A DNA stretch of 64,000 nucleotides. It comes from a virus. The stretch covers positions 1 to 64,000 of the IMG/VR virus record IMGVR_UViG_3300023116_000042; one strand, 5' to 3'. Below the pieces are notes generated by a model. The model searched no databases. It was not told the DNA's origin and worked only from the letters and a program-made list of their open reading frames with translations. Of this stretch, positions 28,446-37,764 are shown piece by piece (the first letter of the stretch is position 1; each line of letters opens with the position of its first letter). Position numbers and translations under genes: made by a program.

Positions 28446-29260
28446 TGACTCCAGCAAAAGAAAAGATAAAAGGGTTTGAAGACTATATCTTCAGTAACCT
28501 TAAATCATATCGGCCGGCAGACGAACTGACCGTACCGCGACTAGAAACTCTTTATCAAAAACTAAAGGGCATTTCCAAAGATAATCGTGATGAACTAGAT
28601 AAGATCTTTAATGCTCTTATCCACCTTCGAGATAAGACTCTGGAAAGAAAGAGCGAGGGGCGCTTAGGCAACATCACTGAACTACTTATGCTAGCAGCAG
28701 AGCAACTAATGTTGTTCACTAAAGCTCGTCGCCTTTTTGCAATTGACGCTAAAGATGAAGATCTTGTTCAGTGTGAAGGTCACCTGCAGTTATTGATGAA
28801 GTACATTGAACAAACCAAGTTCTTCATTATTAACGACAAGATTGAAGAAGATGTAGTTGTCGATCATAAAACCGTAGATGGCATAATGGCATTTGTGGAA
28901 GGTAAAACTGGTTCCATTGGTAGTGATGTCAATATCGAGCAGTTTGTAGATAAGATAGCAGATCTTGTAGCCGACGGACTTAAGACTGCTGAATGTACTC
29001 CTGATCGCAATATCTATTATTGGGCCAAAAGCCTTAATGAGGAAACCGAAGGTCCGCGCGTAGAAGCCGATATTGTTATTGGGTGGCATAAAGATAAAAG
29101 CCTTTATCTCCATCTAAAACATTGTCGTCTATCGTTCATTCTTAATGATAACATTGACTGTGTTCATGTTATCGATAAAGAAGGCAATCGGTTTGAAATG
29201 TCTGAAGATCGAGCTTTTGAATATCTTTGCGATTCAGTAAAGAAAACGAAAGAAGCATAA
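28445..29260 (+). CDS. hypothetical early protein
   Basis: 271 residues from ATG 28445; a TTG at 28436 is in frame but inside the preceding gene. Mainly helical with a C-terminal beta part (DIVIGWHKDKSLYLHLKHCRLSFI). The two genes 27900 and 28445 form a closed unit between promoter 27815 and terminator 29262. No family recognised. Confidence 0.65.
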   Translation: MTPAKEKIKGFEDYIFSNLKSYRPADELTVPRLETLYQKLKGISKDNRDELDKIFNALIHLRDKTLERKSEGRLGNITELLMLAAEQLMLFTKARRLFAIDAKDEDLVQCEGHLQLLMKYIEQTKFFIINDKIEEDVVVDHKTVDGIMAFVEGKTGSIGSDVNIEQFVDKIADLVADGLKTAECTPDRNIYYWAKSLNEETEGPRVEADIVIGWHKDKSLYLHLKHCRLSFILNDNIDCVHVIDKEGNRFEMSEDRAFEYLCDSVKKTKEA

Positions 29261-29261
29261 G

Positions 29262-29306
29262 AATAACCCTACCAGCCTCGTGCTGGTAGGGTTATTTATT
29301 TTTTTG
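29262..29306. terminator. terminator hairpin
   Basis: 15-bp stem AATAACCCTACCAGC / GCTGGTAGGGTTATT, loop CTCGT, then a T-rich run. Between convergent genes. Confidence 0.9.
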
Positions 29307-29308
29307 CC

Positions 29309-29944
29309 TTAAGGCGGAGTCAGCGCTTCTATCTCATCTCGCTGATTAAGAATGATCGTCGCCATCTCGCCTATACGAGTATTGAGGGCAGCTATTTCAT
29401 TCGTTAATCTTTGCAGCGCGGCATATGGAGTTTCTCTCTCAACAATGGCGGCTAAGCGGTTAGCTTCTAACTGCTCATGCTGGCTTTCGCTGATAGAGTT
29501 CTCAATTGATACCTTGTGCAAATCTACCGTAGCTGTCTGACCAATAACTTCTGAGCATTGCGATTGAATCACACTCATTACTGAAGTTAAGTCTAAGCCA
29601 TCTGGCAATACCCCTAGATCAATTGACATAACCAATCGACTATACGGAATATTAGTAGTTGTAGGGAAGCCAGCGATATATGAACTAGGCACATAGATCG
29701 TAGGTTCTACATCGGATATCAACGTAATGATATTTATTGCATTTGTTCTATCGTTCTCATAGTCTTGACTAGTCAAGCCATGAGGTTCGTAGTACGTAGC
29801 AAAGATATCTACATTCTTCTGATCCAGCGCCTCAAAGCCCTGTATGGCCTCACAGCGGTAAATGGCACCAGAAGGAGTAGAAAAGGGAGCAGATAAACTA
29901 TACTCCCCTGTGGCGTTAATAGGGGGCGTATTATTAAGTGGCAT
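29309..29944 (-). CDS. virion protein, probable tail component
   Basis: 211 residues. Beta-rich front (SLSAPFSTPSGAIYRCEAI) and a C-terminal coiled coil (ALQRLTNEIAALNTRIGEMATIIL). It follows two structural-looking genes with a gap of 12 bases. Composition and place suggest a tail or neck component; not identified further. Confidence 0.6.
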   Translation of the reverse strand: MPLNNTPPINATGEYSLSAPFSTPSGAIYRCEAIQGFEALDQKNVDIFATYYEPHGLTSQDYENDRTNAINIITLISDVEPTIYVPSSYIAGFPTTTNIPYSRLVMSIDLGVLPDGLDLTSVMSVIQSQCSEVIGQTATVDLHKVSIENSISESQHEQLEANRLAAIVERETPYAALQRLTNEIAALNTRIGEMATIILNQRDEIEALTPP

Positions 29945-29956
29945 AACTACCTCCTA

Positions 29957-31258
29957 TTAGACAGCATTAACAACAGCCATATAGCTGTTCTTTGTACCCA
30001 TCTTAAGTTGAGCTGTACCGATAGTCAAAGTAACTAGAGTTAATTGACCAGTCGTAATACGGTTCATATCAGCAGGTAGCGCTGAGATGCCGTCATCCAC
30101 TTCACACTGACGAGCCAAACGCTCCAGTCCCTGAATAACCTGTTTGGTTGTTTCAGATAGACGGTTGATGTTCGCGTCATTAGTTGCCAATACTGCATAA
30201 TCAGTAAAGCGATCCGTGAAACGAATAGCATCAACGGCATTTGCTGCTTCACCCATAACAATGAAACCAATGCTCTTATAAAGAATACTGGTTATATCGG
30301 CACGGTTCTGAATTTCAGTTTCAGAAAGAGCGGGGATAACTAATTGAGTTCTAGGCACAACATCTGCATAAGCAATACTAGGATTGAATACAGACTCAGA
30401 TTGTCCGGCTACAGAGATAGCTGGCTGGTCCCATAAAGGAATAAACGTATAGCTATCTAGGGCTACAATCTCAGGGAAATGCTCTACCCATTGTTCAATG
30501 GTATATGACGAGTTATCGACCAAGTACTCACGGACAGCTTCCATGATGTTTTCTTGGGCAGAGGACTTAGGGCCATAACCGATTACGGTCCATTCGGTCT
30601 GAAGTAGACGAGAGTTATCTGCGCGGTCTTGCCAAGTGATCGTAGAACCCATTAGTTTGGTTTCTGGATTACCGGCCTTAAGAGGCTCAACTTTACTTAG
30701 GCGATCAGTTAACTTAACATTTACTAATGCATTGGAAACATCAGCATACGTTCCCCATAGAGAGTTTAGATCGTCTACAGGCGGAACCAGCAAGATGCTC
30801 CATTCGTCATATTCAGTCTGGAATGTACTGTCAGCAAACCATAGTTTAAATTCAATTGTATCTAGACCGATAACAGTTTTGAATAAAACGTAGGCAGGAA
30901 TATTTTGAGCATTACCCAGTACAGAAGGACCGATTACTACATCTGTCCATGGCTTGGCATTGAATACCGCATTGAACTGAGCTTCGGCGGTAGACTGGTC
31001 ATCAAACCCATTTACCGTTTCGATGATATCTAAGATCTCATCTTTGAAAGAAGTGGGGATTGCATAGTCAGATTTATCTTCACCTTTTGAGTGGAAGATT
31101 ACTGCTTCGCCAGCATCTTTCGTTGGGTCACGAAGGACGTCTTTGTCGATACTGAACGTTTTAGATTGAGTAGATAGTTCACCTACAGGAGAGATGCCTC
31201 CATCTACTGTATCTAGATATGCATTTAATCGACCAAAGCCTTTAATAAATACATTCAT
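29957..31258 (-). CDS. virion structural protein
   Basis: 433 residues, soluble, beta and Asn/Thr/Ser-rich, starting MNVFIKGFGRLNAYLDTVDGG; no enzymatic motif. Three bases downstream of 31262-32095. Its size and composition fit a tail or baseplate protein of a phiKZ-like virion, but I cannot name the homolog. Confidence 0.6.
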   Translation of the reverse strand: MNVFIKGFGRLNAYLDTVDGGISPVGELSTQSKTFSIDKDVLRDPTKDAGEAVIFHSKGEDKSDYAIPTSFKDEILDIIETVNGFDDQSTAEAQFNAVFNAKPWTDVVIGPSVLGNAQNIPAYVLFKTVIGLDTIEFKLWFADSTFQTEYDEWSILLVPPVDDLNSLWGTYADVSNALVNVKLTDRLSKVEPLKAGNPETKLMGSTITWQDRADNSRLLQTEWTVIGYGPKSSAQENIMEAVREYLVDNSSYTIEQWVEHFPEIVALDSYTFIPLWDQPAISVAGQSESVFNPSIAYADVVPRTQLVIPALSETEIQNRADITSILYKSIGFIVMGEAANAVDAIRFTDRFTDYAVLATNDANINRLSETTKQVIQGLERLARQCEVDDGISALPADMNRITTGQLTLVTLTIGTAQLKMGTKNSYMAVVNAV

Positions 31259-31261
31259 TTA

Positions 31262-32095
31262 TTAGCCCTCCAGTTCTTTGAGGTCTTCTTCCAGTCCTTC
31301 TAAGGTATCGCTATATGCAACGATAAGTTTCTTAGCCTGAACAATTACGCTGGTTAGCAATTCCATCTCATCACCAATGTGACGGAACATAACAGCAAGA
31401 CGACGAGAAGTATCTTTAGGAATTTCAGAAACTAGGTTCTCTTTTTGATAAAGACGAACTGCTTCGGTTAAGCGATCTTCCAAACGAGATACTTCGTCTA
31501 GATCAATCTCTTCTACCTTCTTACGAAGTTCAAATAGAATGTTTCCACATTCCTTGAACACTTTAACGGAAGGATAAAGCTCACGGAATTTAGCAGTGTC
31601 TGCTTCACCATTACGCTTCTTATCATAAAGCTTAGCTACCTTGTCAGTAATACCGTCAATGTCAGCAGGCTTCACTTCTTTAGCCGTCCAGATCTTCTCG
31701 CGGAAGTCTTTCTCTGTAACAGCTTTTTCGAACCATTGGGCTACAGGCAACAACAAAGATTCTGCGATACCTTTAGTTTCGTCGATAGCTTCCGTTAAAG
31801 TATTAGCGGCGCGCTGCATATTTACTTTAAGGCGCTCAGGACGATATACCGGAATATCTTTAACTTTATTGAAACCAACTTCTTCCAAGTCGGCTATTAA
31901 TTTTTCGGATAGTAGATTACGACTAAAATCCTCTTTAGCTGAGTCGATATCTTCGACAAATCCACTTCCTGCGAAACCTTGTTTGAAATCACCCATCACG
32001 CGTGAGATGATATCACCAAGGCCTTCATTACCAGCTACAGTAGTTGACGTCTCAACTTCCAAAGCTTGGCGCATTTTCATAAAATGTTCGTTCAT
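31262..32095 (-). CDS. possible inner-head protein
   Basis: 277 residues, mainly helical. Near the N-terminus, MKMRQALEVETSTTVAGNEGLGD contains an A-L-E and further short x-x-E sites of the type cleaved by phiKZ-like prohead proteases (S/A/G-x-E). phiKZ packages families of such proteins in its inner body. The assignment is by analogy. It is the first gene of this minus cluster, divergent from the recombinase. Confidence 0.5.
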   Translation of the reverse strand: MNEHFMKMRQALEVETSTTVAGNEGLGDIISRVMGDFKQGFAGSGFVEDIDSAKEDFSRNLLSEKLIADLEEVGFNKVKDIPVYRPERLKVNMQRAANTLTEAIDETKGIAESLLLPVAQWFEKAVTEKDFREKIWTAKEVKPADIDGITDKVAKLYDKKRNGEADTAKFRELYPSVKVFKECGNILFELRKKVEEIDLDEVSRLEDRLTEAVRLYQKENLVSEIPKDTSRRLAVMFRHIGDEMELLTSVIVQAKKLIVAYSDTLEGLEEDLKELEG

Positions 32096-32196
32096 TTTAC
32101 AGGCCTTCTTTCTTAAGAATAAAATACATAAAAGCTTTTTCGTATATAAGGCAAACGTGCCTCAACATACCATCAAGTGCATAAGGATTTAATTAC

Positions 32197-33618
32197 ATGT
32201 TCTTTAACCGATTACCCACTGCTTCAAAGATTAAACCTCAGTTCAGTTTAGGGGGACTTTTAGACATTCCGACTGGCAACTATCTTACCGGTAAGAATGG
32301 AGAATCTATTCTTTCGTCTGGACTATCATCTATCAATTCTATTATTGGTCCACAGAATAGCTTTAAAACTGCTTTGACTATGTATGTTTTCTTAACTGTA
32401 CTTAGTCGCTATAAAGGTAGCTTTATGGGTGTATATGACACCGAAGGTAGTTTCACATATGAGCGCCTTAAATCTATCCTTGAAAATTTTGCTCGATTAA
32501 AACATATTGACTTAGACGACCCTACGTCAGCTGAAATTATCCAGCTTGTTTCTAGCGGAGATATCTTAGGCGATAAGTGGTTTGAAGAAATTAAGAAGTC
32601 TTTAGATGAACGTAAGAAAGTTGAAGATAAATTACTTAAGACGACTCCGTTTAAAGACTTCGGCGATAAAAACCTTAAGATGATGCCTCCGGTAATGCTG
32701 GTTGTTGATTCATTATCTCAGTTCAAGATAAGTTCTGTTGAAGGTAAAATTGTAGATAAGAATGCTGTAGGTGAATCTGGTGCCAATACCCAGTTCATGA
32801 AAGAAGGTGCGGCTAAGGCTCAGCTTATTACTCAGTTGCCAAACATGACTACTAAAAACAATATGTTATTTGGTATGGTTGCTCATACAGGCAACAAGAT
32901 TGAGATGGATCAATATGCACCTAAAGCAGCTAAGTTAGCTCACTCCCGTAAAGGCGCAACTGTTAAAGGCGCTACTGAGAAATTCGAATTCATTAACAAT
33001 AACCTATTCGAAATCTTCGATGCCAAACCATTGATCAATTCTTCTAGTGACCGTACAGCTAAATATCCATTTGGCGAATCCGATCGTCAGGAAGGTACTA
33101 TCGACTTAATGTTAGTGCGTATGGTTAATACTCGTAACAAGAATGGTCCTTCTGGTTTCCAATTTAACTTGATCGTTTCTCAGACTCGTGGTTTCCAGCC
33201 TACACTTACTGAGTTCCATTATTTAAAAGAAACAGCAGACCGTTTCGGTATCAGTGGTAATAACGTAAGTTATGAAATGGATATCTATCCGGGTGTTAAA
33301 TTGGGTCGTACTACTGTAGCCCATAAAGTTCTAGAAGATGCTAGATTAGCACGCGCTATTGAGATTACTGCTCAGATGGCACAGATGCAGCGTCACTGGA
33401 ACTTGGATGAGAAATACATCTGTTCTCCTAAAGACCTTTATGACGATCTTAAGTCTAAAGGTTATGATTGGGATGTATTATTGAACACACGCGGTTGGTG
33501 GTGTTTTGAGGAAGACGCTCCGTTAGAACTTCCTTACCTATCAACTATGGATTTACTTAAAATGCGTACAGGCGAATACCATCCATTCTGGCTGCCTGCA
33601 CAAAAGGGAAAAGAATAA
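32197..33618 (+). CDS. uvsX: UvsX/RecA-like recombinase
   Basis: 473 residues. Walker A GPQNSFKT (51-58) has the Phe-Lys-Thr form typical of T4 UvsX-type enzymes; a Glu at YDTEGSF (84) fits the catalytic Glu; Walker B PVMLVVDSLS (Asp171). It should promote strand exchange and recombination-dependent replication with the SbcC-like ATPase. phiKZ encodes a related protein (gp152, from memory). First gene of a five-gene plus operon. Confidence 0.9.
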   Translation: MFFNRLPTASKIKPQFSLGGLLDIPTGNYLTGKNGESILSSGLSSINSIIGPQNSFKTALTMYVFLTVLSRYKGSFMGVYDTEGSFTYERLKSILENFARLKHIDLDDPTSAEIIQLVSSGDILGDKWFEEIKKSLDERKKVEDKLLKTTPFKDFGDKNLKMMPPVMLVVDSLSQFKISSVEGKIVDKNAVGESGANTQFMKEGAAKAQLITQLPNMTTKNNMLFGMVAHTGNKIEMDQYAPKAAKLAHSRKGATVKGATEKFEFINNNLFEIFDAKPLINSSSDRTAKYPFGESDRQEGTIDLMLVRMVNTRNKNGPSGFQFNLIVSQTRGFQPTLTEFHYLKETADRFGISGNNVSYEMDIYPGVKLGRTTVAHKVLEDARLARAIEITAQMAQMQRHWNLDEKYICSPKDLYDDLKSKGYDWDVLLNTRGWWCFEEDAPLELPYLSTMDLLKMRTGEYHPFWLPAQKGKE

Positions 33619-33619
33619 A

Positions 33620-34006
33620 ATGACTTCTGTCTCTATCTCCACAATCCCGGGCGCGAATTACGCGTCCAAGGATATCATCATGGAAATGTACCGCAGCCTT
33701 TCTCTAGGAAGCGATAGTTTTGCAGGCGATGAATTCCTACAGCACCTTACTGAACAACTGCCGGGTATACTGGACAGCATTAATATGGTTCCTCCCGCCG
33801 GGCAAGTCTATTGGATGACTGAGTATTGGGCTAGACAGTTTGAAGCTGCCGGTTTAGATACTAGTTTATTTGTTAAGACTTGTCGAGAAAGAAACTATCA
33901 GGATGTGATTTCGTTCATTAAAGAAACTGAGGAAATCATATGTAGTGCAATTGAAAGGCACCCTGAAATTATCTCGCGCAGTGTTGTAATTCAGGGCCCT
34001 ATGTAA
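33620..34006 (+). CDS. hypothetical protein
   Basis: 128 residues, helical, soluble, no known motif. Starts two bases after the recombinase stop. It separates the recombinase from the RNA polymerase beta fragment gene. Function unknown. Confidence 0.6.
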   Translation: MTSVSISTIPGANYASKDIIMEMYRSLSLGSDSFAGDEFLQHLTEQLPGILDSINMVPPAGQVYWMTEYWARQFEAAGLDTSLFVKTCRERNYQDVISFIKETEEIICSAIERHPEIISRSVVIQGPM

Positions 34007-34019
34007 AGAGGATTTCCCT

Positions 34020-34691
34020 GTGTCCAACAAAGCAAAAACAATAGAGTTCATTGTAAAACAACTTGAAAAACTAGCGCCTAAAAACGACGGCATTAAGATG
34101 GTTGCTGACCATTTGAACTCTTTATCCGAGAAAGACTTCAAGGCATATATGGAGAAAGCGAGGGATGGCGAATGGGCCGTTCCTTTATATGCTCCTAACT
34201 TAAGTGAAAACGAAGTCTTTAAAGGACAGGCATTAAAGGTAGCTGAAGAACTAGGTTTGGATCTTTTCCATCATCTTAAGTTAACCGACCCACAGACCGG
34301 AGAGGAGTTTACTACTCCACTTAAATATCTGGTTCTACCTATGCCTGTTCGTCGTCAAGAACAGCACCTTATTAAGAAGAAGTCTCTTCCGCCTGATGAT
34401 CGAGTTGTTGACCACTTGTCTGGCCAGGCTACTGGCGATAGTAAAGGTTCATCCATTTCTATGCCAGAGCTTTTGGTTCTTAACTCTAAAGGTTTTGAAA
34501 ACAGTCTCGTTGAAATGATTAAAGTTCGTGGCGGTGACGCGGCAGCATTCCGCCATATGAACAAGTCGATGGTTGAGCAAGGTAGCTATAGTCTAAAACC
34601 CATCGAAGAAGCTGGCACTAACACGAAAGCGAATGAAACATTTGCCGCTATCTTATTTGCCATGCATCTCGATAATGATTTATTAGCGTGA
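34020..34691 (+). CDS. virion RNA polymerase beta subunit, C-terminal domain
   Basis: 223 residues from GTG 34020, ribosome site AAAGAGGA. It aligns by eye with the last ~150 residues of bacterial RpoB: LKLTDPQTGEEFTTPLKYLVL corresponds to the RpoB strand run before MYMLKLNH; KKKSLPPDDRVVDHLSGQ and the following MPELLVLNSKG match the FGEMEVWALEAYGA region; MNKSMVEQGSYSLKP and ETFAAILFAMHLDNDLL match its final helices. The main beta gene (54465-59923) stops just before this part. It should assemble with that protein and with beta-prime. I recall phiKZ gp149, near gp152, having a similar role. Confidence 0.85.
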   Translation: MSNKAKTIEFIVKQLEKLAPKNDGIKMVADHLNSLSEKDFKAYMEKARDGEWAVPLYAPNLSENEVFKGQALKVAEELGLDLFHHLKLTDPQTGEEFTTPLKYLVLPMPVRRQEQHLIKKKSLPPDDRVVDHLSGQATGDSKGSSISMPELLVLNSKGFENSLVEMIKVRGGDAAAFRHMNKSMVEQGSYSLKPIEEAGTNTKANETFAAILFAMHLDNDLLA

Positions 34692-35116
34692 TAAAAATGA
34701 AAGTAGTCGAAACGACAACTGTTAAATATGCAACTGATATTCTAGCTGAACTTTTACAGAAGCTCAGTAAAGAAGAAGCAGGGGCTATATTAGGACTGGG
34801 TAGCTGGAAAGGGTTACAAGATATTTGTGTATCTGAGATCTTGGCTAACGGGGAAGTTGATAAGTTCATCAAGAACATTCCTAAAGTTAAGTTAGCTTTA
34901 CTAAAGAAGCTTTTTAGTCAGCTATGTATTCGTGGCAATCTGAATAATGTTGACCTTGGTAATATAGTCGAGTCTTTAGCTATCTCTATGGGTTCGTTCG
35001 TAAATGACGACGCTTATAACGAGCAAAGCTACAAAGCTCACTATCAGGTTATAATGAAGCGACCGGTCATTATTATGATTGCTCTTCTTGAGCAGATAGA
35101 GGTGGTTAGTGAATAG
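34688..35116 (+). CDS. hypothetical protein
   Basis: 142 residues, helical. The GTG at 34688 overlaps the previous stop (GTGATAA); ATG 34697 is the alternative start. Possibly a partner of the polymerase fragment, but nothing in the sequence shows this. Function unknown. Confidence 0.6.
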   Translation: MIKMKVVETTTVKYATDILAELLQKLSKEEAGAILGLGSWKGLQDICVSEILANGEVDKFIKNIPKVKLALLKKLFSQLCIRGNLNNVDLGNIVESLAISMGSFVNDDAYNEQSYKAHYQVIMKRPVIIMIALLEQIEVVSE

Positions 35117-35834
35117 CTATAACGATAACTTACTGGTTGATTTAGATTGTATCTGGGATACTCGTATCCCTATTTTAAATCGAATTGATCGTCAGTCGTC
35201 CGATACTATTCTTAAAGAGAATACTTACCATACCCGGATTTCGGATTTATTCTCTGATCTTGTCCCTGACTTTGATAACAGTTCTTTCCTTAAAGCTTAT
35301 ATGGAAAGAACAGTTGAAGATATTAAGGGGCAGGTTTTACCTACTAACATGCTTGTTCAAATCCAAGACCACATTTATAGTTGCGTATCTACTCGAGATA
35401 AGTCTCCTGTAAAACAATACGTAAATATAACGGTTAATCTATATCCCTATAAGTTCTCCGATGCAGAAAAGGAAGTTATTCTTTCTGCCATGCAGGATTC
35501 TTTTAAGGGCGCGGAGTCTGTTAACATCGTTAGTATTCCTCAGCAGTTTCTTAATCCAAAATCTGTTTCTCAGTATACTCAGTATATAACTTATGAAGTA
35601 GACGAATGGTTAAGTATGCATGGGGAAGAGCTGAAAGAAAACAAAATGCCTAGGTTTATGCTGTCTGGTCCTATAAAGGCCATTAAGCCCAGAGCAGAAG
35701 AAGAGATAGATCTTCGAGACGCAGTAACGGGTTCTAAGATGTTCTTAGCCGAACACCTGGAATTAAACCTTTTGCCTCTTAAAGATTTCAGCTTTGATAT
35801 TGAGTTGGCTAAACTCATCGGGACGACGGCATAA
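35109..35834 (+). CDS. hypothetical protein, possible virion component
   Basis: 241 residues from GTG 35109, overlapping the preceding gene by 8 bases. Mixed alpha/beta without a recognised motif; the C-terminal ~50 residues are Leu/Asp-rich. Last gene of the recombinase operon, ending in the hairpin 35839-35870. Confidence 0.6.
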   Translation: MNSYNDNLLVDLDCIWDTRIPILNRIDRQSSDTILKENTYHTRISDLFSDLVPDFDNSSFLKAYMERTVEDIKGQVLPTNMLVQIQDHIYSCVSTRDKSPVKQYVNITVNLYPYKFSDAEKEVILSAMQDSFKGAESVNIVSIPQQFLNPKSVSQYTQYITYEVDEWLSMHGEELKENKMPRFMLSGPIKAIKPRAEEEIDLRDAVTGSKMFLAEHLELNLLPLKDFSFDIELAKLIGTTA

Positions 35835-35838
35835 AACC

Positions 35839-35870
35839 ATACCACCTAGACCGAATGGTCTAGGTGGTAT
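35839..35870. terminator. bidirectional terminator
   Basis: 14-bp stem ATACCACCTAGACC / GGTCTAGGTGGTAT, loop GAAT, between convergent genes. Confidence 0.8.
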
Positions 35871-35879
35871 AATGCTGTC

Positions 35880-36290
35880 CTATTCTTCGTCAGTGGCAGC
35901 AAACATTTCTTTATAAGTCATACTACTTTGTTCAGTAGAAGTCTCATTATCATTTAACTCAAACTCAGGTAGGTCCTCTTGAGAGAGAGTAGGGATGTTT
36001 GCTTCATCAGCGATAACTTCATAGTCAACGTCAATAGCAAAAGGATCATCCTTTTTGGAACTATTAATTCCAGCAATAAGGGCGCGCGCCAATTCTGCAT
36101 TAGAATCTGCGGCAGTCTTATCTGCTTGAATGCGGTTAGTATCAGTTGCGGTTTTAGCCAGATCTCGCATAAGCTCTAGTCTAGTCTTATCGATGTCTGA
36201 TGTATCATCCAGTAACATTTCAAGTCGTTTAGCTTGAACCAACTCTACTACGTTATCTGGACTTGTATCTAATTCTTTTATATCAGTCAC
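35880..36290 (-). CDS. hypothetical protein, possible small terminase-like
   Basis: 136 residues, acidic. N-terminal helical part LLDDTSDIDKTRLELMRDLAKTATD resembles a motif found in some small-terminase-like proteins of large phages. The C-terminal half is disordered and acidic (DLPEFELNDNETS). A single minus gene between two convergent/divergent neighbours. The terminase idea is weak. Confidence 0.5.
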   Translation of the reverse strand: MTDIKELDTSPDNVVELVQAKRLEMLLDDTSDIDKTRLELMRDLAKTATDTNRIQADKTAADSNAELARALIAGINSSKKDDPFAIDVDYEVIADEANIPTLSQEDLPEFELNDNETSTEQSSMTYKEMFAATDEE

Positions 36291-36307
36291 AGTTGAATCC
36301 TCCGTGT

Positions 36308-36333
36308 TCTAGATCAGTACAAATCTATATTAC
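36308..36333 (+). promoter_or_regulatory. phiKZ-type early promoter
   Basis: TCTAG, 12 nt, CTATATTAC; 32 bases upstream of 36366. The leader is too short for the stem-loop seen elsewhere. Confidence 0.8.
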
Positions 36334-36365
36334 ATTAACGACAGAAAGAAATTATAGGAGGCCAT

Positions 36366-36905
36366 ATGCCTTTCCAAGCGATCAGGGGATACTTTTCCTC
36401 GGTACGAGTCAGAAAACGGCTCCTCGATCTACTGGATGAGTTTGAGGTACTACCTCAAGACAGTCCAATGAAGCAGTTTTATTTCCTAAAAGAAATATCC
36501 GAATTGCTTAAAAGAATGAAGGTTACTTTGATTACAGAGGACTTAGCAGAGTATAGTTTAGAGACTCGCTATATCCGTCTTAGTGACTTAAAACGATCCC
36601 TTCAAAAATATCCTAATACCAACCCCGGGATGTTGAAAGACGAACGCTCTCAACAAGCAGTTACCGAATGGTTGGAGGAGATTGATATAACTCCTTCCTT
36701 TATAAACCAACAATTAGGTATGTTAAGCGAATATTTAGAACGGATTTTAAACGCCACAGAAGCCGATAGTGATAGGACAGCCGTAGGCCGACTATTAAAG
36801 TCGGTGAACGGTGATCTGATATCCTTGTTTACTTTACTATCGAGCTTTACTCTAGTAGAGGCTAAAGATGAACAAAGTAAAGCGGGCAATAAATCTCGAG
36901 CTTAA
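36366..36905 (+). CDS. hypothetical early helical protein
   Basis: 179 residues, almost all helical and charged; ribosome site TAGGAGG. First gene after promoter 36308. Its end overlaps the next gene by 38 bases. No family recognised. Confidence 0.6.
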   Translation: MPFQAIRGYFSSVRVRKRLLDLLDEFEVLPQDSPMKQFYFLKEISELLKRMKVTLITEDLAEYSLETRYIRLSDLKRSLQKYPNTNPGMLKDERSQQAVTEWLEEIDITPSFINQQLGMLSEYLERILNATEADSDRTAVGRLLKSVNGDLISLFTLLSSFTLVEAKDEQSKAGNKSRA

Positions 36906-37764
36906 TGCGATGAAGCCCTTTTGGGATAAGACAGTTAGCATTGACCATAACGAGATTATCGACAAAGCCAAATGCTATATCCCTGAAGTATTCGAGGTTA
37001 TCCTCGAGAAGTCTGGATTGACTGAAGAACAAATTCGTCACGAAGATCCAGACTACTTTTGTCTATTAGATTTATTCGGAATAGACTACCTTATTGAATT
37101 TAATGGTCAGCGCTATGCTATCGATTTAACAATCGGTACTCGCGCCACTGTTAAGATCAAGCGCTCTAAGATGCGTTCGCGTCTGGAGTTTTATAAAGCA
37201 CTGAATGCAATTCCGGTAGTATTGCGTTCTGCTAGTGGACTCTTACCTGAGAACATTTGCACTTACATCGAACAATCCGTCATTAGTGATGGAATCGTCG
37301 ACTGTCGACTTAGCACCGATCTGGAACTAGAGGCTAACTCATTCGAATCCCTTCGTAAATATGAAGTTGATTTAAATAGAGAAGACACTATCCAGTTGGC
37401 TGAAGAGTCTATACGTGACATATTTGAAAGTTTGGTTGAAGCAAAGTATCGAGGGCCAGAAGCCACTTACTTCGATATTGCGCATACTACTGAAATCTTT
37501 GAACTGCTAATGCCTGACATGCTTATTGAAGTTGACGGCGAGCGGTTTGCGATTAATCATTTGCTTGGAACAAAATCCAGCATTGATCTTAAACGTTTAA
37601 AGATGGAAGAACGTATGCCATTTTACAAAGCTCTTAATGCAACACCCGTTGTATTAAATTCTGAGTCTGGTCTTATCCCTGACAATATCATTGAGGCAAT
37701 CAAGTCCTCACTGTCTGTTAACGGAGTTAAGATTTGTAAAGTTGGAGAGAAACATGTCGGTTGA
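36868..37764 (+). CDS. internally duplicated protein, possible nuclease-like fold
   Basis: 298 residues. Two halves are alike: IDYLIEFNGQRYAIDLTIG.. K..RSKMRSRLEFYKALNAIPVVL at ~71-117 and MLIEVDGERFAINHLLG.. K..LKMEERMPFYKALNATPVVL at ~214-257. The beta-hairpin with D..(E)..ID and a following Lys resembles the core of PD-(D/E)XK nucleases, but the catalytic Lys position is Thr or absent, so it may be inactive. The start at 36868 has AGAGG upstream. Unrecognised otherwise. Confidence 0.55.
   Translation: MNKVKRAINLELNAMKPFWDKTVSIDHNEIIDKAKCYIPEVFEVILEKSGLTEEQIRHEDPDYFCLLDLFGIDYLIEFNGQRYAIDLTIGTRATVKIKRSKMRSRLEFYKALNAIPVVLRSASGLLPENICTYIEQSVISDGIVDCRLSTDLELEANSFESLRKYEVDLNREDTIQLAEESIRDIFESLVEAKYRGPEATYFDIAHTTEIFELLMPDMLIEVDGERFAINHLLGTKSSIDLKRLKMEERMPFYKALNATPVVLNSESGLIPDNIIEAIKSSLSVNGVKICKVGEKHVG

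Noticed and set aside
31641-32192. 183-codon plus-strand ORF over 31262-32095
   Set aside because: Shadow of the minus-strand gene, Ser-rich composition and no ribosome site.
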